64,000 nucleotides of DNA from JAWWPG01 sp963820035 (GTDB taxonomy: Bacteria; Actinomycetota; Actinomycetes; Propionibacteriales; Nocardioidaceae): positions 186,001 to 250,000 of the forward strand of contig CAWFYK010000004.1 in NCBI GenBank assembly GCA_963820035.1. Direction: 5' to 3'. A program made the translations under genes and the position numbers. Numbering within the stretch: the stretch's first letter is position 1; every line of letters begins with the position of its first letter. The notes beneath the pieces were generated by a model. That model saw nothing but the letters and a program-made list of their open reading frames with translations. It made no database searches and had not been told where the DNA came from. Below, piece after piece: positions 42,760-51,053 of this stretch.

Positions 42760-44568
42760 CTAGCGCCCCGGCCCAGTCTGCACGAGGTGCTCCGCCCCGG
42801 CGGACCGGCGAGTCTCTGGCTGCGACGACGAACCCGCGCCAGCGACCGCAGCGACGGACGGCGCCGTCAGCGCCGTGAGGATGTCGCAGTGCCGGATCCA
42901 ACCCACGAGCTGGCCGTCCGGCGAGGCGACCGGCACGGCGTCGGCGCCGCGGTCGAGCTGACGCAGTGCCGCCCCGACGGTGTCGTCGTCGTGGACAGGG
43001 GTCGTGCCGGCCGTGAGGGCGACGATGTCGGTGTCCTCGTCGGCGGCCAGCGCATCCATCAGGTCGTGCGCCCGGACGGTGCCCAGGTAGCGCCCCTCGG
43101 CGTCGACTACCGGCAGCGAGCTGTCGGCTGCGGAGGCGAAGCGGGACGCCACCGCCCGCAGCGGCGCGTCGGCTCGGACCGGTTCCGGCGGCGCCACCAT
43201 GAACTCGACGACCGGGCGGCGGCGAAGCACCGAGTCGGCGGGCTCGTCGATGTCGATGCCGCGCCGCAGCAGCTTTCGGGTGTAGACGGTGTCATGCGAC
43301 ACCAGCTGGCTCATCCCGGTGGCAAGAACGATGGCCAGCATCAGCGGCAGGATGATGCTGTACTCACCCGTCAGCTCGAACATGATGACGACGGCTGTGA
43401 TCGGTGCGCGGGCGGCGCCGGCGAACAGCGCCCCCATCCCGACCAGCGAGTACGCCCCGACCGACCCTCCGGCGGTCGGCGATATGGCGTGGACCACGTC
43501 GCCGAAGATCGCGCCCGCCATCGCCCCGCAGAACAGGCTGGGCGCGAAGACGCCGCCGGATCCGCCGATGCCGATGGTGAGGCTGCAGGCGAGCATCTTG
43601 CCGGCGAGCAGCACCACCAGGAACGCCAAGCCGTAGCCGCCACCGACAGCGCGACCGAGAACCGGATACCCGACGCCGTACATCTGCGGCAGGACCAGCA
43701 GGACGCCGCCGAGCAGGATCCCGCCTACAGCGGGCCGAAGCCACTCGGGGCCCCGCCACGCCCAGTCGCACATGTCCTCGACGCCGTACAGGATCCGGGA
43801 GAACCCGACCCCGACCAGTCCGGCCAGCACCCCCAGAACCGCGAACAGGGGGTACTGTACGAGGTGCTCAACCCGGAAATGGGGCAGCGCCAGGAACGGA
43901 GCGTCGCCGAGGATTGCGCGGCCGATCACGCTGGCTGTGACCGACGAGAGCACCACCATTCCGAACGACTCCGCCGACCACTGTCGAAGGATCAGCTCCA
44001 TCGCGAAGAACACACCCGCTAGCGGGGCGTTGAAAGTCGCGGCGATCCCGCCAGCGGCTCCACACGCCACCAGCAGCCGGATCCGGCGCTCGTCCAGACG
44101 TGCAACCTGACCAAGCGTCGATCCCAACGCCGAGCCGATCTGCACGATCGGCCCCTCGCGGCCGACCGAACCGCCGCCGCCGATGCAAAGCCCGGACGCT
44201 ACCGCTTTGACGACGGCGACCTGCGGCCTGATCCGGCCGCCCTGGCGTGCGACGGCCACCATCACCTCGGGGACCCCGTGGCCGCGTGCCTCGCGGGCGA
44301 ACCGGTAGACCAAGGGCCCGTAGAGCAACCCGGCAACGACCGGCGCGATCACGATGAACCACCTGCCCAGGCCCGGCAGAGTGGGGTTGGCGGCGTGACC
44401 GACGTCAGAATAGTCGGAGAAGCCAGTAAACAGGCGGGTGAGGCCCTCGATCAGATATCGGAACACGACCGCTCCGAATCCGGCGCCGACCCCGATAACA
44501 AGTGCCAGCACGAGCAGCCCGAACCGGTCCGTCCGCACCGCGGTCATCGACCAGCGCGTTTTTCGCAT
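42760..44568 (-). CDS. ClC-family chloride channel/antiporter with CBS domains
   Basis: A 602-residue membrane protein. It has the ClC selectivity segments GGGGSVGREGPIVQ, GIGGSGGVFAPSLF and the AAGGIAATFNAPLAG segment. Two CBS domains follow in the last 130 residues (SLPVVDAEGRYLGTV, VASPDGQLVGWI). ClC proteins move chloride, some against protons; the CBS pair often binds adenine nucleotides. The start at MRKTRWSM was chosen; an upstream extension of 33 codons overlaps the MarR control region. Confidence 0.92.
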   Translation of the reverse strand: MRKTRWSMTAVRTDRFGLLVLALVIGVGAGFGAVVFRYLIEGLTRLFTGFSDYSDVGHAANPTLPGLGRWFIVIAPVVAGLLYGPLVYRFAREARGHGVPEVMVAVARQGGRIRPQVAVVKAVASGLCIGGGGSVGREGPIVQIGSALGSTLGQVARLDERRIRLLVACGAAGGIAATFNAPLAGVFFAMELILRQWSAESFGMVVLSSVTASVIGRAILGDAPFLALPHFRVEHLVQYPLFAVLGVLAGLVGVGFSRILYGVEDMCDWAWRGPEWLRPAVGGILLGGVLLVLPQMYGVGYPVLGRAVGGGYGLAFLVVLLAGKMLACSLTIGIGGSGGVFAPSLFCGAMAGAIFGDVVHAISPTAGGSVGAYSLVGMGALFAGAARAPITAVVIMFELTGEYSIILPLMLAIVLATGMSQLVSHDTVYTRKLLRRGIDIDEPADSVLRRRPVVEFMVAPPEPVRADAPLRAVASRFASAADSSLPVVDAEGRYLGTVRAHDLMDALAADEDTDIVALTAGTTPVHDDDTVGAALRQLDRGADAVPVASPDGQLVGWIRHCDILTALTAPSVAAVAGAGSSSQPETRRSAGAEHLVQTGPGR

Positions 44569-44584
44569 AGATACTATTATTGCA

Positions 44585-44603
44585 TACTGCAACGTTTGTA
44601 GTA
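44585..44603. promoter_or_regulatory. Candidate MarR operator between ClC and marR genes
   Basis: TACTGCAACGTTTGTAGTA is an imperfect 19-nt palindrome centred on ACG. It sits in the 69-nt divergent region, 16 nt from the ClC start and 34 nt from the marR start. MarR regulators often repress both divergent genes from one such site. Confidence 0.5.
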
Positions 44604-44637
44604 GTGCCATGGTTGGCTCCGTCAACAGGAAGGCGAC

Positions 44638-45159
44638 ATGAACATGGACCCTCACGTCAACGACCATGGCGGTGGCGGTTGCCGGCCGGCCGCTGGCGTG
44701 GGCAGCGACGCTTCAGTTGAGGCGGTGGTGGACGCGATGCTGGCGGCCTCGCGGGCGCTTGTGGCGCTGTCGGCTCGTTCCATCGCCAGCAGTGGAGGGG
44801 TCACCCTTCCGCAGTTTCGGATGCTGGTCGTCCTCGAGTCCGCATCCACCAACCTGACCGGGCTCGCCGACGCGCTCGACGTGGCCCCGTCCACCGCCAT
44901 GCGGATGGTCGATCGGATGGTCGCCGCCAAACTGGTCGCGCGGACCGTGCGCCCGGAGAACCGGCGCGAGACCCACCTCTCGCTGACAGCGAAGGGTCGC
45001 CGTACCCTTCGAACGGTAATGGCCCGACGGCGACGTGACCTGTCTGCGATTATCACCGAGATCCCCATTGACCAACGGGCAGGCGTTGCCCGGGCGATGG
45101 AGATGCTGTCGGCGGCGGCCGAGGAGATCTGGCCAGGTGCCTCGGCGGCCGTTCCGTGA
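44638..45159 (+). CDS. MarR-family transcriptional regulator
   Basis: A 173-residue winged-helix protein: LPQFRMLVVLESASTNLTGLADALDVAPSTAMRMVDRMVAAKLVART, with wing residues RPENRRETHLSLT. AGGAAGG precedes the ATG. It is divergent from the ClC gene, with a palindrome between them, so it probably controls that gene and itself. The next gene follows after about 10 nt. Confidence 0.93.
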   Translation: MNMDPHVNDHGGGGCRPAAGVGSDASVEAVVDAMLAASRALVALSARSIASSGGVTLPQFRMLVVLESASTNLTGLADALDVAPSTAMRMVDRMVAAKLVARTVRPENRRETHLSLTAKGRRTLRTVMARRRRDLSAIITEIPIDQRAGVARAMEMLSAAAEEIWPGASAAVP

Positions 45160-45169
45160 TCCCACGCCG

Positions 45170-45655
45170 ATGATGACGACGGACCATCGGCGCGGCCGGC
45201 TCACCAAGGCGTTGCTTCGCGCACCCGTGCGGCTGTATGACATCCACGCCGGGTGGCTGTTCGGCCACCGGTTCCTTCGGCTCACACATTGCGGGCGACG
45301 GTCGGGGCGGCGCTACCAGACGATGCTGGAGGTGATCGGCCAGGACCGGGCGCGCCGAGAGGTGTATGTGATGGCCGGATTCGGCCGCTCCGCCGACTGG
45401 TATCGCAACCTGCACGCGAACTCCGTTGCAGAGGTCGCGATCGGCCAGCGACACTTCCGCGCCATCTGGCGCGAGCTCGACGACGCGGAGGCGGCCGATG
45501 TCCTCGCCGATTACGAGCGCCGCAACGCCTTACTCGCTCCCATCGTGCGCGTGGTGCTCAGCCGACTCGCCGGGTGGCCGTACGACGGATCCGCGGACGC
45601 GCGACGGCGGCTGGTGTCACAGCTGCCGGTGATCGCGCTCGCCCTCCGGACGTGA
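45170..45655 (+). CDS. Deazaflavin(F420)-dependent nitroreductase family protein
   Basis: A 161-residue protein of the Ddn type: FLRLTHCGRRSGRRYQTMLEVIG, then EVYVMAGFGRSADWYRNLHAN, the conserved split-barrel strands that bind coenzyme F420. Such enzymes reduce quinones or other acceptors. The start MMTTDH lies 10 nt after the marR stop, implying one transcript. The frame is open further upstream inside marR, but without likeness. Confidence 0.88.
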   Translation: MMTTDHRRGRLTKALLRAPVRLYDIHAGWLFGHRFLRLTHCGRRSGRRYQTMLEVIGQDRARREVYVMAGFGRSADWYRNLHANSVAEVAIGQRHFRAIWRELDDAEAADVLADYERRNALLAPIVRVVLSRLAGWPYDGSADARRRLVSQLPVIALALRT

Positions 45656-45659
45656 ACGC

Positions 45660-46475
45660 GCCTCGATCTTGTACGTGTGTAGACGATGTCATTCCAGCCC
45701 TTGCCCCCATCTCCGATGTCGACCGGCATCGACCAGTCCGAACCCCCACCTCCGTTGAGGTAGATGAAGGAGCCGGACGCGACCGACGACATGGCCAGGT
45801 TGCCGCTGGCTGACGCGGCGAGTTGGCTCTGGATGCCGTACGGCCCGGCCTGGCCGGCGTACTGCGTGGTCTTGCCCGTCTCGGTCGACCGGTAGACGGT
45901 CTTGATCGCCCTGCTCATGCCGGGATCACCGATGCACAACTCGTCGACGTCGCGTGCGGACGTCGCCACCACCTGGTACAGCGCTAGATCCTGCGTGTGG
46001 TCGCACGGTGACGGGCGAGCGGCGAAGTGCCTGCCGTCCGTGCTGACGTAGAGCTTGTCCTGACCGCCTCCGGTGAACAGCGTGTCGCCGACGACGCAGA
46101 CCGTCTTGCCCCGGGCATTGACGCTGGCCGCGGTGTTGCGTGGCAGGTCGACGTCGATCTGCTGCCAGGCATCGCTGTGGCACCGGCTCCGCCAGAACGC
46201 CAACGGCTGATCGCAGAGACCATGTCCGTACTTGCACGAAGACACCACCGCGTAGGCTCCCGCCTTGCTGGCATCGAGGGCGAGGACGTAGCACGGCGCG
46301 CGTTCGGCCAGCTCATCGACTGGGCCGTGAAGTTCTTAGGCACTCCCGGGCCAAAGAGGGCTGGCCCCTTCTCAGGTTGTGGTATCGGTGTGGTGCCAGT
46401 GGCAGTCACGGGAAGTGCGATCCCCACCGCCATCGCGCTGATCGCGAGCCCCGTTACCAACCGGCTACCGGCCAT
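45660..46475 (-). pseudogene. Secreted hypothetical protein, frameshifted and truncated
   Basis: From the ATG at 46475 it encodes a signal peptide (MAGSRLVTGLAISAMAVGIALPV). Near 46,300 the frame shifts and continues with CYVLALDASKAGAY, CVVGDTLFTGGGQDKLYVSTDG and WSMPVDIGDGGKGWNDIVYT. The repeated x-S-T-D-G and W-x-D patterns suggest a sialidase-like beta propeller. The end is cut off by the deazaflavin reductase gene. It overlaps the next gene by 11 nt. Confidence 0.68.
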
Positions 46476-46872
46476 TCGATCGACACTCGTCCTGGCCAGT
46501 ATCGCTCTCGGTGTCGAACACGAACCAATGACGGACTCCGTGTGGAGTCGCCTGTCGTCCCCAGTCGGATGCGAGCCGCTCGAACAGCTCAACGGATGCG
46601 CGGGGCATCGTGGGGAGCCGTCGACTGACCGGACCAACGCGGACGCCTCGAAACTCGACGTTGACCCGAGCGTGATCCAGGTTGTCCCAGGTGAGCTCCA
46701 TCACGGCCGATCGCGGAGTGAGGCGCAGTCCATCCGCGACCAGCTCGCCGGCGAGCAGGGTCATGTCCTCGCTGACCGAGTCATTCAACGCCCGGTCGCG
46801 GCACCAATCGCGGGTCAGCTGCCGGGCCCTCGAGGGGGCGACGTCCCCGCAAGCAAGACGAGCACGGGTCAC
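46465..46872 (-). CDS. Degenerate RsbW-like anti-sigma ATPase
   Basis: A 135-residue protein with the layout of small HATPase_c_2 regulators: ARQLTRDWCRDRALNDSVSEDMTLLAGELVADGLRL, later VELFERLASDWGRQA and VRHWFVFD. The usual second Asn of the N box and the glycine-rich G boxes are missing, so ATP binding is doubtful. It overlaps the STAS gene by ATGA, the typical partner. It may bind a sigma factor or the STAS protein without kinase activity (inference). Confidence 0.65.
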   Translation of the reverse strand: MTRARLACGDVAPSRARQLTRDWCRDRALNDSVSEDMTLLAGELVADGLRLTPRSAVMELTWDNLDHARVNVEFRGVRVGPVSRRLPTMPRASVELFERLASDWGRQATPHGVRHWFVFDTESDTGQDECRSNGR

Positions 46873-47345
46873 CGCATTTCCCCCAAAGGTTCGCGATGTG
46901 CACGACCGAACCGCTTTGTCGACCGGAGACCGTTCAAATCCCCCCTTGCCTCATCCTGCTCTGAACGCGTTTGAAGCTGGCGCGACTCGATGTCGAAGGC
47001 GTCCATGAGGCCTGTCCGCCGTAGCTGTTCGAGACTGTGGCGACTCGGTTCACGGACGACGACGCCGACCCGCCGCGCACGACAGCGTCTCTTCACCCAC
47101 AGCAGGGCCGCGAGAGTCGTCGAGGACATGCGGTCGAGGCCCGACACATCGACGACCAGTGTGGACTGCCCTCCGGCCAGGAGGCGGCCGAGTCTCCACC
47201 GGAGGTCGGTGATTCCTTGGCGCAGGCAGTCGTCATCCAACGACATCACCACCTGTGTCGTGTCTTCGTCAACGAGCGGAGAAAACCGGCGGGGTGGAGA
47301 AGCCCTGTGCGGCACTGTTCGTGGACGTACGCGATGGCGAATCAT
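46869..47345 (-). CDS. STAS-domain anti-sigma factor antagonist
   Basis: A 158-residue protein. The STAS domain is at about 25-120: LVVDVSGLDRMSSTTLAALLWV with a serine where RsbV/SpoIIAA proteins are phosphorylated, then VGVVVREPSRHSLEQLRRTGL. It is coupled to the RsbW-like gene by ATGA, suggesting a partner-switching pair. The start may lie a few codons further in. It diverges from the response regulator at 47459. Confidence 0.8.
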   Translation of the reverse strand: MIRHRVRPRTVPHRASPPRRFSPLVDEDTTQVVMSLDDDCLRQGITDLRWRLGRLLAGGQSTLVVDVSGLDRMSSTTLAALLWVKRRCRARRVGVVVREPSRHSLEQLRRTGLMDAFDIESRQLQTRSEQDEARGDLNGLRSTKRFGRAHREPLGEMR

Positions 47346-47458
47346 GCGTTCGAGTCTGCCATCTTAGTCTTGCGATCACGGGCGCGAACGGTTTGCAGTC
47401 TCATGACAGTTGCCTGCACCGAACTCCAAGTCGACTCACCTCCTTCGACGATGGCACG

Positions 47459-48172
47459 ATGGAAACCGTGCCGACGCGATTGCTTCTTCTCGAGGACGAC
47501 GATGGGCTGCGCACCTCACTTCGACTTGCCCTGGAGGACGAGGCGTACGTCGTCGCAGAGCACGTGGACGCCGAGAGCGCACTACGCACGGTCGAGGCCT
47601 CACGGGTGGACGTCATGCTCGTTGATCTCATGCTCGGCGGTATCGACGGCTTCACGTTCATTCAGCGCGCGCGTCCGGTGTCGGATGCGCCCATCGTCGT
47701 GATCAGTGCTCGAGATGCGACCCATGACATCGTCGCGGCCCTGGAGGCGGGAGCCGACGACTACGTGACGAAACCGTTCGTGGTCGAGGAGATCAAGGCT
47801 CGGCTGCGAGCGATGCTTCGGCGCCCGCCGATCGGGGGGGCGCAAGAGACCAGGGACGGCGCAGTCGTACTCGACAGTCACGCGGGACCGCTGAGCTTCG
47901 ACATCCCCGCAGGCACTTTGCGGCGCGGCCTGGACGAGATCCACCTCACCAGTACCGAGTTCCACCTCCTTCGAGTCCTGACCGAGAACGCCGGCAAGGT
48001 GCTGAGCCGCGACGCACTGCTCCGGCATGTGTGGGATCAAGGCTTCTTCGGCGATGAACGCATCGTGGACGTACACGTCCGGCGACTGCGCACCAAGGTG
48101 GAGGGAGACCCCGGGAGCCCAACGATTATCGTCACAGTCCGGGGCCTCGGCTACCGCCTTGACGCTAGGTGA
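47459..48172 (+). CDS. OmpR-family response regulator (MtrA-like)
   Basis: A 237-residue protein with a receiver (LLLLEDDDGLRTSLRLALEDE, VDVMLVDLMLGGIDG with the phosphoacceptor Asp, Lys in YVTKPF). The C-terminal winged helix has LTSTEFHLLRVLTENAGKVLSRDALLRHVW and VDVHVRRLRTKVE. The start may be ATG 47459 or GTG 47468. The stop overlaps the kinase start. The 113-nt gap to the divergent STAS gene holds the promoters. Confidence 0.93.
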   Translation: METVPTRLLLLEDDDGLRTSLRLALEDEAYVVAEHVDAESALRTVEASRVDVMLVDLMLGGIDGFTFIQRARPVSDAPIVVISARDATHDIVAALEAGADDYVTKPFVVEEIKARLRAMLRRPPIGGAQETRDGAVVLDSHAGPLSFDIPAGTLRRGLDEIHLTSTEFHLLRVLTENAGKVLSRDALLRHVWDQGFFGDERIVDVHVRRLRTKVEGDPGSPTIIVTVRGLGYRLDAR

Positions 48173-49536
48173 TGAGACCCCTCGGCCAGCGCTCGGCGGT
48201 CACCCTCGCATTCGCCGTGGGCGCCTTGGTGCTATCGGTGAGCCTGGCACTGGCCACCTACTTCTCCGCCCGGCACTACCTCCTCCAGCAACGCGAGCAG
48301 ACCGCGCTCCGGCAGGCCTTCGCCGACGCGTCCATCGTCCGCGACGGGTTGCTGACGTCCGGTACCCAGGTCAGCGACGTACTCGGCGACATTTCGCCCC
48401 CACCAGGAACCGTGCTGTTCCTGCGTCGCAACGGCGAGTGGTACTCCTCATCGCTCGATGTACGCACTTCGGACATACCGTCGGTCATTCGTGAACAGGC
48501 AGATGCCGGCTTGCCGGCGATCGGCTGGACCGGCGCCACGGATCCAGGCGCGGTGGTCCTCGGCGTCCCGTTGCCGGCCGTCGACGCTCAGTTCTACGAG
48601 GTGGCCGTAGCTCGTGAGCTCGACCGCACCCTCAGCACTCTGCGCATCGCACTCGTCGTGTGCGCCGCCTTGACCACGGTCGCGGGTGGGGTGCTAGGTC
48701 GAGCGGCCTCGCGACGTGTGCTGACACCACTCGGTCACGTGACAACGGCCGCAGCACGGATATCGGCTGGTGAGATGCATACCCGGCTCGCTCGGACGTC
48801 CGACCCGGATCTGGCCCCGCTGGTCGGCGCGTTCAACAATATGGTCGATGCGCTAGAGGAGAGGGTCGAACGCGATGCGCGGTTCGCAGCCGACGTGAGC
48901 CACGAGCTTCGAACTCCCATGACAACACTCATCACCAGCGTCAGCGTCTTGGAGAACTCGCCTGATCTCTCCGAACGATCTAAGCATGCCGTAGGCCTGA
49001 TGGCGACAGAACTCGAGCGCTTTCGCCGGTCACTCGACGATCTCCTCACCCTCGGTCGCCTCGACTCAGGTGTGCTGGAGACCCAACTGTCGCGCGTCGG
49101 CATCGCCAGGCTCATCAGGCAGACACTCGAGGCGACCGGACGTCCGGCTGGGCTGCTGATCGAGGAATCTCCCCTCGACGACCCCCAGGTCCACGTCGAC
49201 AGACAACAGATCTCGCGTGCCTTGGTTAACCTCATGGACAACGCAGACTCCCATGGTGGTGGCGTCAGCAGAATTCGGGTCACACGACACGACGGCGTCG
49301 TTGATATCAGCGTCGAGGACGATGGACCCGGGGTCGATCCCGCCGACCACGAGCGGATCTTCGAGCGCTTCGCCCGCGCCGGTCACCGCCGGGCAGGAAC
49401 GGGAACCGGACTCGGCCTGAGCATCGTCGCGCAGACGATGGCCCTTCACGGTGGCAGCGTCTGGTGCCGTGACAACGACGGCCGAGGTGCACGCTTCGTT
49501 GCCCGGCTCCCGACCACAACCGAGGACGAGTCATGA
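48172..49536 (+). CDS. Sensor histidine kinase with HAMP domain
   Basis: A 454-residue kinase. It has a transmembrane helix near 10-32, an extracytoplasmic domain to about 155, a second helix and HAMP (RRVLTPLGHVTTAAARIS). The H box follows (AADVSHELRTPMTTL), then the ATPase domain with NLMDNADSHGG, EDDGPGVDP and GTGLGLSI. ATG at 48172 overlaps the regulator stop (TGATG); a GTG one codon earlier is possible. Gene order regulator, kinase, GerMN lipoprotein recalls mtrA-mtrB-lpqB. Confidence 0.93.
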   Translation: MRPLGQRSAVTLAFAVGALVLSVSLALATYFSARHYLLQQREQTALRQAFADASIVRDGLLTSGTQVSDVLGDISPPPGTVLFLRRNGEWYSSSLDVRTSDIPSVIREQADAGLPAIGWTGATDPGAVVLGVPLPAVDAQFYEVAVARELDRTLSTLRIALVVCAALTTVAGGVLGRAASRRVLTPLGHVTTAAARISAGEMHTRLARTSDPDLAPLVGAFNNMVDALEERVERDARFAADVSHELRTPMTTLITSVSVLENSPDLSERSKHAVGLMATELERFRRSLDDLLTLGRLDSGVLETQLSRVGIARLIRQTLEATGRPAGLLIEESPLDDPQVHVDRQQISRALVNLMDNADSHGGGVSRIRVTRHDGVVDISVEDDGPGVDPADHERIFERFARAGHRRAGTGTGLGLSIVAQTMALHGGSVWCRDNDGRGARFVARLPTTTEDES

Positions 49537-50165
49537 GGCGCTGGCCCACTTCACCCGCAGCCGCTATGGCGTGTCTCTGCGTCGCGGGAATCCTGGCAGC
49601 GAGCCTGTCTGGATGCGGCCTACCCCGGGACGAGTCAGCTCGATCGATAGACCGGAACGAGGTGCCTTACAACTTGCTGGGCAAGGTTGAGGACTCTCCC
49701 GGCCGTAGCACCCCGGAAGACGCGTCGACGAGCCAGCCGACGCTCTACTGGGTCGAGCATGAGAAGAACTTGGTCGCGGTAGCGCCCTCAGTGCCCGTGA
49801 AGGGCACCCGGTACGCACAGGTGCAGCAGCTGCTGAGAGAATTGTCCGGCGGGCCTCCGGTCGGCGAGCGGACGAGCGGATTGAGTACGAACCTGTCGCC
49901 AGGGACCAACATTGAAGTCACCGAACTCAGCGGTTCCACTGTCGTCCTCGATGTTGGTACCGGATCCCAACCGCCGAGTGCCGACCGCCTGCCGCTCGCA
50001 ATCGGACAGGTCGTGCTGACCGCCACCTCGATCGCGGCCGTCGATCAGGTGGTCTTCACACGGGACGGGGAGCCGCTCCAAGCTCCGCTCCCCGGGGGAG
50101 CCCTGACATCACAGTCAGTGACCGCAGCCGACTACTCCGCCCTTGTTCACAAGCATAAACCGTGA
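49533..50165 (+). CDS. GerMN-domain lipoprotein (LpqB-like, short)
   Basis: A 210-residue protein with a lipoprotein signal (Cys28 in LSGCGLPRD) and one GerMN domain: LYWVEHEKNLVAVAPSV, LLRELSGGPPVGERTSGLSTNL, VVLDVGTGSQ, AIGQVVLTATSIAAVDQVVF. LpqB, which follows mtrAB and modulates MtrB, is much longer; here only the GerMN part is present. The ATG overlaps the kinase stop (ATGA). It should sit outside the membrane next to the sensor domain. Confidence 0.88.
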   Translation: MRRWPTSPAAAMACLCVAGILAASLSGCGLPRDESARSIDRNEVPYNLLGKVEDSPGRSTPEDASTSQPTLYWVEHEKNLVAVAPSVPVKGTRYAQVQQLLRELSGGPPVGERTSGLSTNLSPGTNIEVTELSGSTVVLDVGTGSQPPSADRLPLAIGQVVLTATSIAAVDQVVFTRDGEPLQAPLPGGALTSQSVTAADYSALVHKHKP

Positions 50166-50744
50166 TGTTACAGGTAGTTTGCGGTTGCACGCGCGGCTCA
50201 CGTTGCTCCACCGAACCGGCGTGTGTGACCGCCAACTTCTGACTGTTCTACCCTCAGCCTGTGTGGGGCCTCAGGGGCCACAATTGGCACCGTCGACTTC
50301 GCACCAATGGGAGCACCGCTACGCGTCGTCGACGAGCTCAACCGGGTCGCCGCCGTCCAGCCGCTTGGTGAGACCAGGCGGCATGGTCCCATGCCATGGC
50401 ACACGACAGGATTTCGACGAGGGTCACGCGGGCAGGGCTGCGGGAGTTTCCACGGCGAGCGCACCAGGCTAGATGACGATTCCGCCTCACCCATGGCTGG
50501 AGAGCGGAAGCGAGCCGTGTCGGGCAAGCGCGTATGACGGCGAAACAAAGGCAGCACAGGCCATCGGAAGGCTGAGGTACATGGAGATCACTAGCGTCAA
50601 CGTCATCTTCGCAATCGCCATCTTGATTGTCGCCGCGATCGAGGCGCCGCACGCGGCTTCGGGGACGGGTCATGGTGCCTGGGATCGGCTGCTGCGGGTG
50701 GATACGCTCCTGGAGTGCCTGCGACGGCGGTTACGAGTACATGC
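50166..50744. other. Gene-poor stretch after the GerMN gene
   Basis: About 580 nt with several short open frames on both strands, none recognisable and none with a convincing ribosome binding site. It may hold decayed coding sequence like its surroundings. Confidence 0.4.
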
Positions 50745-51005
50745 CCGGTCGGGTGTGGGGTGCGGTCGCGATCGGGTGTCTGGGGATCATGGGCTGTGGG
50801 ATCTTCGCGGTCCTCGGCCTCTCGGTTCAGATCACCGCGGGGTGCGGCGCCACTCGCGTTTCTGTTTTGCCGGAGTGGTGGCGTTGCTGACGACCAGGTG
50901 TTACGCGCGACTTTCGACGTCGTACCCGAGTCGCGGTGGCACCGTGACCTTCGTGAATCGGGCGTTCGGCACGGGGCTGTTCTGGAGCCGGCGCAGTGGA
51001 GCACA
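50745..51005 (+). pseudogene. APC-type amino acid permease, N-terminal remnant
   Basis: Three frames together give the start of a permease. VWGAVAIGCLGIMGCGIFAV and LGLSVQIT lie in one frame and GAAPLAFLF in another. FAGVVALLTTRCYARLSTSYPSRGGTVTFVN and RAFGTGLF lie in the third. This covers roughly the first three helices. The rest of the protein (over 300 residues) is absent because the GH15 gene follows on the other strand. At least two frameshifts plus truncation. Confidence 0.7.
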
Positions 51006-51053
51006 CGGGTTTTTCTTAGGGCGCCCCAGCAGGCTCCTGAAGGTGAACCCGGG

